From assembly GCA_963847595.1 (NCBI GenBank), contig CAWKAJ010000002.1, forward strand, positions 1,364,001 through 1,428,000: a DNA stretch of 64,000 nt, in the 5' to 3' direction. This DNA comes from JACWAE01 sp963847595 (GTDB lineage: Bacteria > Chloroflexota > Dehalococcoidia > SZUA-161). The notes under the pieces were generated by a model, which did not search any database, was not told the origin of the DNA, and saw only the letters and a list, made by a program, of their open reading frames with translations. The position numbers were made by a program, and so were the translations under genes. Shown here piece after piece: positions 59,117 to 64,000 of the stretch; within the stretch, counting starts at the first letter, position 1, and each line of letters begins with the position of its first letter.

Positions 59117-60160
59117 ATGCTCGTGGTTATGAAAAAGGGCTCTACCCAAGAAGATTTGACAGGAGTCATACACAAGATCACCCAATCTGGACTCACTGGC
59201 CATATCTCACAGGGCGTGGAACGTACTGTTATCGGCGTGGTCGGTCAGACTTATCCTGAGTTACGAGATATACTTGAGTTCCTCCCAGGGGTTGAGGAAG
59301 TCATTCCCATTTCCAAACCCTACAAGCTCTCCAGTCGTGAGTTTCAACACGAGGACACCAAAGTCAAAGTGGGTGACATCGTCATCGGGGGCGAGGAGCT
59401 GGTTATAATCGCTGGCCCTTGCGCTGTGGAGACAGAGAAGCAGGTACTGGACACAGCAAGGGCAGTCAAAGCAGCCGGCGCTAATATTCTGCGCGGCGGT
59501 GCTTTTAAGCCAAGCACCTCACCCTACCAATTCCGCGGTTTGGGCAAGGAAGGGCTGGAGATACTGGCTAAGGCGCGAGCCGAAACGGGTCTGCCCCTCA
59601 TCACCGAGGTGCTCACCCCTCATGAGGTTGAACTGGTGGCGAAATACGCCGATATCCTCCAGATAGGGGCGCGCAACATGCAGAACTTCACCCTCCTTGA
59701 TGAGGTGGGGAAGACAAAGAAGCCTGTAATGCTCAAACGAGGGATGTCAGCTACCATACAGGAATGGCTGCTCTCCGCCGAATACATCCTGTCACAGGGC
59801 AACCGCCAGGTGATGCTTTGCGAGCGGGGCATCCGCACCTTCGAGACCTACACCCGTAATACCCTGGACGTGAGCGCCATACCTGTGGTCAAGAAGCTGA
59901 GCCACCTCCCCGTCATCGCCGACCCCAGTCACGGCACAGGCAAATGGTATCTCGTGGCCCCACTGGCCCTGGCTTCAGTTGCGGCGGGGGCTGATGGGCT
60001 TATGATCGAGGTTCACCCCAATCCCGACCAGGCGCTCAAGGATGGCGCACAGTCGCTAACCTTTGAAAGCTTCGAACAGCTAATGGCACAGCTTGCACCT
60101 TTGGCTACTTCCGTGCAACGTAAGTTACCTCCAAAACCTGGAGATAAGGTTGACAAGTAA
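59117..60160 (+). CDS. aroF: 3-deoxy-7-phosphoheptulonate synthase (DAHP synthase, type I beta)
   Basis: First enzyme of the shikimate pathway, 347 residues. An N-terminal ferredoxin-like regulatory domain (MLVVMKKGSTQEDLTGVIHKI) precedes the TIM barrel with IAGPCAVET, ILRGGAFKPSTSPYQFRG, KRGMSATIQEWLLSAEYIL and VIADPSHGTG, the latter with metal and PEP ligands. It overlaps the next gene's start by 11 bases. Confidence 0.95.
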   Translation: MLVVMKKGSTQEDLTGVIHKITQSGLTGHISQGVERTVIGVVGQTYPELRDILEFLPGVEEVIPISKPYKLSSREFQHEDTKVKVGDIVIGGEELVIIAGPCAVETEKQVLDTARAVKAAGANILRGGAFKPSTSPYQFRGLGKEGLEILAKARAETGLPLITEVLTPHEVELVAKYADILQIGARNMQNFTLLDEVGKTKKPVMLKRGMSATIQEWLLSAEYILSQGNRQVMLCERGIRTFETYTRNTLDVSAIPVVKKLSHLPVIADPSHGTGKWYLVAPLALASVAAGADGLMIEVHPNPDQALKDGAQSLTFESFEQLMAQLAPLATSVQRKLPPKPGDKVDK

Positions 60161-60986
60161 AGAAGGGTTGCTCTTCGGCACTGCCGGTATCCCACATTCT
60201 TCCAGAGAGCGAACGACGCAGTCCGGAATCGAGCGCATCCACGAGCTGGAGCTGGGCTGCATGGAAGTGGAGTTCGTGCAGGGGGTAAGGATGAGCCCGC
60301 AAACCGCACGCGACGTGGGAAATGTAGCAGCGAAAAGAGCGATAAGGCTGAGCGCCCATGCGCCCTACTTTATAAACCTCAACGCCCAGGAGCTGGAGAA
60401 GATGGCAGCCAGCCAGGAGCGCATCATCCAGACTGCCCGCATCACCTCCGTTTTCGGCGGCGACAGCGTTGTCTTCCATCCTGCCTTCTATCTTAAAGAC
60501 GAGCCCGCTAAGGTTTACACCACGGTGAAAAAGAACCTGGAACAGGTAGTGGCGAAGCTCAGGGCAGAGGGAAACCGCGTCTGGATTCGCCCGGAGGTCA
60601 TGGGTAGAGGCAGCCAGTTCGGCACGCTGGATGAGGTTCTGCAGCTCAGCGCCGAAGTGGATGGAGTAGCTCCGGCCCTTGACTTCGCCCACTGGCACGC
60701 CCGGACAGGGAAGGCCAATTCCTACAATGAATTCATAGCTATCTTGAAGAAAATCGAAAACAAACTGGGGAGAAAAGCCCTGGACAATATGCACATACAC
60801 CTCTCAGGCATAAGCTATGGTCCCAAAGGAGAGAACAAACACGTCGACCTGCCTGAGTCGGATTTCAAATATGAGGAGCTGCTCAGGGCATTAAAAGATT
60901 ACAAGGTGGCAGGAGCACTGATTTGCGAGAGCCCTAACCTGGAAAAGGATGCTCAGCTCCTGCGCCAGACTTACAGGAAGCTATGA
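60150..60986 (+). CDS. AP endonuclease/xylose isomerase-like TIM barrel (endonuclease IV family)
   Basis: About 278 residues, TTG start at 60150 with GGAG and overlap with aroF. Features: LLFGTAGIPHSS, ELELGCMEVEFVQGVRM, LSAHAPYFINL, VVFHPAFY, RPEVMGR, ALDFAHWHARTG, MHIHLSGI and HVDLPESDFKYEELL. The metal-binding His/Glu/Asp pattern of endonuclease IV is present. Archaeal-type Endo IV relatives or a related isomerase are possible alternatives. Confidence 0.8.
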   Translation: MTSKEGLLFGTAGIPHSSRERTTQSGIERIHELELGCMEVEFVQGVRMSPQTARDVGNVAAKRAIRLSAHAPYFINLNAQELEKMAASQERIIQTARITSVFGGDSVVFHPAFYLKDEPAKVYTTVKKNLEQVVAKLRAEGNRVWIRPEVMGRGSQFGTLDEVLQLSAEVDGVAPALDFAHWHARTGKANSYNEFIAILKKIENKLGRKALDNMHIHLSGISYGPKGENKHVDLPESDFKYEELLRALKDYKVAGALICESPNLEKDAQLLRQTYRKL

Positions 60987-61912
60987 AATCACCCAATCTA
61001 TCTGTGCAACTTGCTCCGCAAAACAAGCGGGGGCTGCTTCTATCCAACCCGGTGATGACCGCCTCGGGCACCTTCGGCTATGGCACCGAGTACGCCGAGG
61101 TCATAGCTATTCAGAGATTAGGAGCCCTTATATGCAAAGGCACAACCTTGAAGCCACGGCCAGGCAACCCCCAGCCCCGCCTCTGGGAGACTGCAGGTGG
61201 GGTGCTCAACTCCATCGGAATGGAGAACATCGGCATAGATGCCTTAATCGAAGAAAAGGCTCCCCTCTGGGCCAAATGGAAGGTGCCTGTAATCGTTAAT
61301 ATCCTGGGCGATAGTATCGAAGATTACGCTAAGTTAGCCAAGCGACTTGACAAAGTGGCCGGCGTCAGCGGCATCGAGGTGAATATCAGTTGCCCCAATA
61401 TATCAGCGGGAGGCATGGAGTTCGGGGCCAGCCCGAAATCGGCAGCACAAGTCACCGCCGCAGTTAAAGCCAAAATTTCCCTGCCCGTCATTGTCAAGCT
61501 ATCGCCCAACGTCACCGACGTCGCCGAGATCGCCTGCGCCGTCGCCGAAGCTGGCGCCGATGCGATATCTCTAATCAATACACTAAATGGCATAGCTATA
61601 GATATTCAAACCCGTAAGCCCGTTCTAGGAAATATTAGCGGCGGCCTATCCGGCCCAGCCATCAAGCCCGTCGCGTTATACATGGTCTATCAGGTAGCCC
61701 GCAAGGTGAAAGTGCCAATTATCGGTTGTGGCGGCATTGCCTCAGCCAACGACGCGCTGGAGTTCATCATGGCTGGCGCCAGCGCTGTACAGGTGGGCAC
61801 AGCCAACTTCACCAACCCCTGTACACCTTTGGACATTATCGATGGCATCGAGCGCTTTATGGAGAAGGAGGGCATCCGCCGAATCACGGAGCTAATCGGG
61901 GCTGCCCTTTGA
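60983..61912 (+). CDS. pyrD: Dihydroorotate dehydrogenase (class 1B)
   Basis: Pyrimidine synthesis enzyme, 309 residues, with LSNPVMTASGTFGYG, the active-site cysteine in EVNISCPN, and the FMN phosphate site IGCGGIAS. Class 1B normally pairs with the iron-sulfur subunit PyrK, which is not in this window. The gene overlaps the previous one by four bases (ATGA). Confidence 0.94.
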   Translation: MKSPNLSVQLAPQNKRGLLLSNPVMTASGTFGYGTEYAEVIAIQRLGALICKGTTLKPRPGNPQPRLWETAGGVLNSIGMENIGIDALIEEKAPLWAKWKVPVIVNILGDSIEDYAKLAKRLDKVAGVSGIEVNISCPNISAGGMEFGASPKSAAQVTAAVKAKISLPVIVKLSPNVTDVAEIACAVAEAGADAISLINTLNGIAIDIQTRKPVLGNISGGLSGPAIKPVALYMVYQVARKVKVPIIGCGGIASANDALEFIMAGASAVQVGTANFTNPCTPLDIIDGIERFMEKEGIRRITELIGAAL

Positions 61913-62628
61913 GCCCACAACTTTCACTAAACCAACTCAAAACGGCATTTCTCGACCTCCTACTTCCGTTGCGCTGCCTCGGCTGCGGGCGCGAAGGCGA
62001 TTTAATCTGCCCCTCCTGCCGTCAATCGCTACCCCGGATGCGGCTGCCGCTCTGCCAGCGCTGCGGAGCCACAGTTGGCGAAGGCAACCTGTGCCATAGC
62101 TGCGTAAACAACCCTCTCACCATTGATGGCATCCGCTCCGTGTTCCTGTTTCAGGGAACCATTCGCCAAGCTATCCTTCAGCTCAAGTACAAGCATCTTA
62201 AGGCGGTAGTACTTCCCTTGAGTCAGCTTCTGGCTGAGTACCTGGGTTCCCACCCCCTCAAAGGCGAGGTGCTGGTGCCCGTGCCTCTAAACCCGAAGCG
62301 TCTGCGCGAGCGTGGCTATAATCAGGCTTCTCTGCTGGCAAAAGAATTGGGCAGACTTGTCGGCTTCCCTGTGGAGGACGATGCCTTAGTTCGTGTGAAA
62401 GACTCTGCTCCCCAGGCCAGGGCCGGGAGCGCCGTAGAACGACGCCGCAATGTTCAGGATGCCTTTGCCTGCTACCAACCTCTGGAGGGGAAGCAGATAT
62501 TGCTTGTAGACGACGTCTGTACCACCGGCGCTACACTGGATGCCTGCGCCATAGCCCTTAAAGCAGCGGGCGCGGGCTCTGTCTGGGGTCTCACCGTAGC
62601 ACGGGAGATGTTTTCTTCACCGAGTTGA
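61909..62628 (+). CDS. comFC: ComFC-like phosphoribosyltransferase-fold protein
   Basis: TTG start overlapping the pyrD stop (TTGA). About 239 residues: a double zinc ribbon (LRCLGCGREGDLICPSC, LCQRCGATVGEGNLCHSC) and a PRTase domain with ILLVDDVCTTGATLDACA. ComFC is needed for DNA uptake (natural transformation) in competent bacteria; the gene for its ComFA helicase partner is not adjacent here. Confidence 0.92.
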   Translation: MSPQLSLNQLKTAFLDLLLPLRCLGCGREGDLICPSCRQSLPRMRLPLCQRCGATVGEGNLCHSCVNNPLTIDGIRSVFLFQGTIRQAILQLKYKHLKAVVLPLSQLLAEYLGSHPLKGEVLVPVPLNPKRLRERGYNQASLLAKELGRLVGFPVEDDALVRVKDSAPQARAGSAVERRRNVQDAFACYQPLEGKQILLVDDVCTTGATLDACAIALKAAGAGSVWGLTVAREMFSSPS

Positions 62629-62763
62629 AAAGAGCTTCCAAATACCTTCAATGGAACTCTTGAAAAGCAAGTGCTCAATAGCATAAAATAAGTCGATTTT
62701 AGAAAGCCATTTTCCGTGCACAGCCGATGTCGTCATGATTTTTCGTATTAGGGGGTAATGGGA

Positions 62764-63327
62764 ATGGAATTGGTTATCAAAGGCAAGAATATGGAAGTTG
62801 ACAAAGCGGCACAGGAGTATATCCAGAGCAAGCTTAACAGGCTGGAGCGCCATCTCCCCGATATCACCGAGGTCAAGGTCGAGCTTGCCCAGGAGATGAC
62901 GAAGTCAGCGGAAAACCGCTTCGTAGCGCAAGTGACCATCACCACCCACGGTACCCTGCTTCGGGGAGAAGAGAGAGCTTCCAACGTTTACGCCGCGATA
63001 GATACCGTCGTCGACGTGTTGAACCGCCAGATCGAGCGCTTCAAGGATAAACTCTACCGCAGCAGGAGAAGAATTACGCCGCTCCGCAGGGAAGAAGCCG
63101 CCGAAGAGTTGCAGGAGGATAAGGTAGAGGCAAAAGAAAAGGAGAGCAGAATCGTAAAGGTCAAGCGTTTTCCGGTCAAGCCCATGACCCCGGACGAGGC
63201 TGCAGACCAGATGGAGCTTCTGTCGCATGACTTCTTCATCTTTTTCAACCCTGAAAGCGATCGATTCGCCGTTATATACCGGCGGGGCGACGGAAACTAT
63301 GGCCTGATCGAGCCCGAACTCGCCTAG
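62764..63327 (+). CDS. hpf: Long-form ribosome hibernation promoting factor
   Basis: Dimerises 70S ribosomes in stationary phase. About 187 residues: an N-terminal HPF domain (MELVIKGKNMEVDKAAQEYIQSKLNRLERHLPDITEVKVEL), a charged linker (EEAAEELQEDKVEAKEKE) and a C-terminal domain (VKVKRFPVKPMTPDEAADQMELLSHDFFIFFNPES... RRGDGNYGLIEPE). Two ATGs at 62758 and 62764 are possible; the second has better spacing from GGGGG. Confidence 0.95.
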   Translation: MELVIKGKNMEVDKAAQEYIQSKLNRLERHLPDITEVKVELAQEMTKSAENRFVAQVTITTHGTLLRGEERASNVYAAIDTVVDVLNRQIERFKDKLYRSRRRITPLRREEAAEELQEDKVEAKEKESRIVKVKRFPVKPMTPDEAADQMELLSHDFFIFFNPESDRFAVIYRRGDGNYGLIEPELA

Positions 63328-63379
63328 ACGAATCACAATTAGGATTTTAACATTTCTTGTTCGAAAGGAGTTCTTGTTA

Positions 63380-64000
63380 ATGGCTAAGCAAAAGGAAAAG
63401 CCAGCGATGCTGGGCCGCTATCGTGTCCTGGACTTGACCGACGACAGAGGCGCTTTCTGCGGCAAGATCATGGCCGAGCTTGGCGCCGACGTGGTAAAGG
63501 TGGAGAGGCCGGGCGGCGACCCCTCGAGAAATGTCGGGCCTTTCTACAAAGATATCCCCGACCCCGAGAAAAGCCTCTCCTGGTTCGCCTTCAACCAGAA
63601 TAAGAGGGGGATAACCTTAAACATTGAGACCAGAGACGGCCAGGAGATTTTCAAGAAGCTAGCCCGGAAGGCAGATTTCGTCATTGAGTCCTTCAAGCCC
63701 GGCTATCTGGACAAGCTGGGCCTGGGCTACTCCGCCCTGAGCAAGCTCAATCCCAGGATAATCCTGACCTCGATCACGCCCTTCGGACAGACCGGGCCCT
63801 ACAGCACCTACAACTCCCCTGACCTGGTTACCATGTCCATGGCTGGGTATGCCCTTATTTGCGGCGATTCCGACCGCCCGCCGGTGCGCTTCAGCAGCGA
63901 CCAGTCCTATTACCAGTCGAGCCTGCAGGCCACGGTGGGCACCCTTATCGCTCACTATCACAGAGAGATGTCAGGCGAAGGACAGCACGTTGACGTCTCC
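63380..64000 (+). CDS. CaiB/BaiF family CoA-transferase (N-terminal part, runs off the window)
   Basis: Family III CoA-transferase. AAAGGAG precedes the ATG. My translation gives a lysine-rich start, then RVLDLTDDRGAFCGKIMAELGADVVKVERPGGDPSR, GPFYKD, AFNQNKRGITLNIE, RKADFVIESFKPGYLDKLGLGY, ITPFGQTGPYSTYNSPDL and GEGQHVDVS: the family's core. The active-site Asp is expected near DL. The substrate is unknown. The 3' end lies beyond the window. Confidence 0.93.
   Translation, partial: MAKQKEKPAMLGRYRVLDLTDDRGAFCGKIMAELGADVVKVERPGGDPSRNVGPFYKDIPDPEKSLSWFAFNQNKRGITLNIETRDGQEIFKKLARKADFVIESFKPGYLDKLGLGYSALSKLNPRIILTSITPFGQTGPYSTYNSPDLVTMSMAGYALICGDSDRPPVRFSSDQSYYQSSLQATVGTLIAHYHREMSGEGQHVDVS

Overview
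The window reads as a chromosomal segment of an anaerobic bacterium. I infer a member of the Chloroflexota, most likely Dehalococcoidia-like, but there is no rRNA or other phylogenetic marker to prove it. Pointers are a sulfide-based homocysteine operon of the methanogen/anaerobe type (DUF39, NIL-ferredoxin, UPF0280), many CoA-dependent enzymes (acyl-CoA dehydrogenases, thiolase-like proteins with DUF35 partners, CaiB/BaiF CoA-transferase), a ferredoxin-fused nitroreductase, several TTG/GTG starts, and very many dispersed palindromic repeats.

Layout. 1-4.7 kb (mostly minus strand): thioredoxin reductase, thioredoxin, PlsX, a remnant of a BadF/HgdC-type activator ATPase, a radical SAM protein and YraN. 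5-11.3 kb (plus): a promoter-led cluster of three FAD-dependent oxidoreductases, a small unknown protein and a winged-helix regulator. 11.3-14.9 kb (minus): PcrA/UvrD helicase and a speD-speE pair whose SpeD lacks its catalytic residues. 15-18.6 kb: a Lrp-type ligand-binding domain, two acyl-CoA dehydrogenases and a HIT protein. 18.7-25.8 kb (minus): two large exported surface proteins behind a consensus promoter.

26.9-44.4 kb is the accessory heart. Phage-derived packaging genes (small terminase-like, large terminase, Cys-rich HTH, portal), head genes (scaffold-like, major capsid, connector) and tail genes are split into modules and interleaved with host genes for homocysteine synthesis, a PlsY-like acyltransferase, a YHS protein and a carbonic-anhydrase-like protein. 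Two of these modules, and a 400-nt gene-free stretch that looks like a structured RNA, each sit behind a near-identical promoter with a LexA-type GAAC-N4-GTTC operator in an 18-bp spacer. The module set looks like a degraded or domesticated prophage, possibly gene-transfer-agent-like. A tRNA gene with an Arg-like body but a GCU anticodon and a SIR2-family NADase-like gene lie at its right edge.

44.4-52.4 kb: transglutaminase-like protein, ferredoxin-nitroreductase, AlkA-type glycosylase, small cytosolic proteins, a RNase HI-MoaC fusion next to MoaA, RdgB, and a cobalamin adenosyltransferase. 52.5-56 kb: a promoter-led operon of two thiolase-like proteins lacking the usual nucleophilic cysteine plus two DUF35 proteins. 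56-64 kb: an HDAC-family hydrolase, an intact-looking insertion sequence, chorismate mutase and DAHP synthase, an AP-endonuclease-like TIM barrel, PyrD, ComFC, long HPF, and the start of a CoA-transferase.

About twenty copies of a ~92-bp, three-hairpin repeat occur between genes, nearly all in the same orientation. They are densest in the phage-derived region, and some carry smaller palindromic repeats nested inside.
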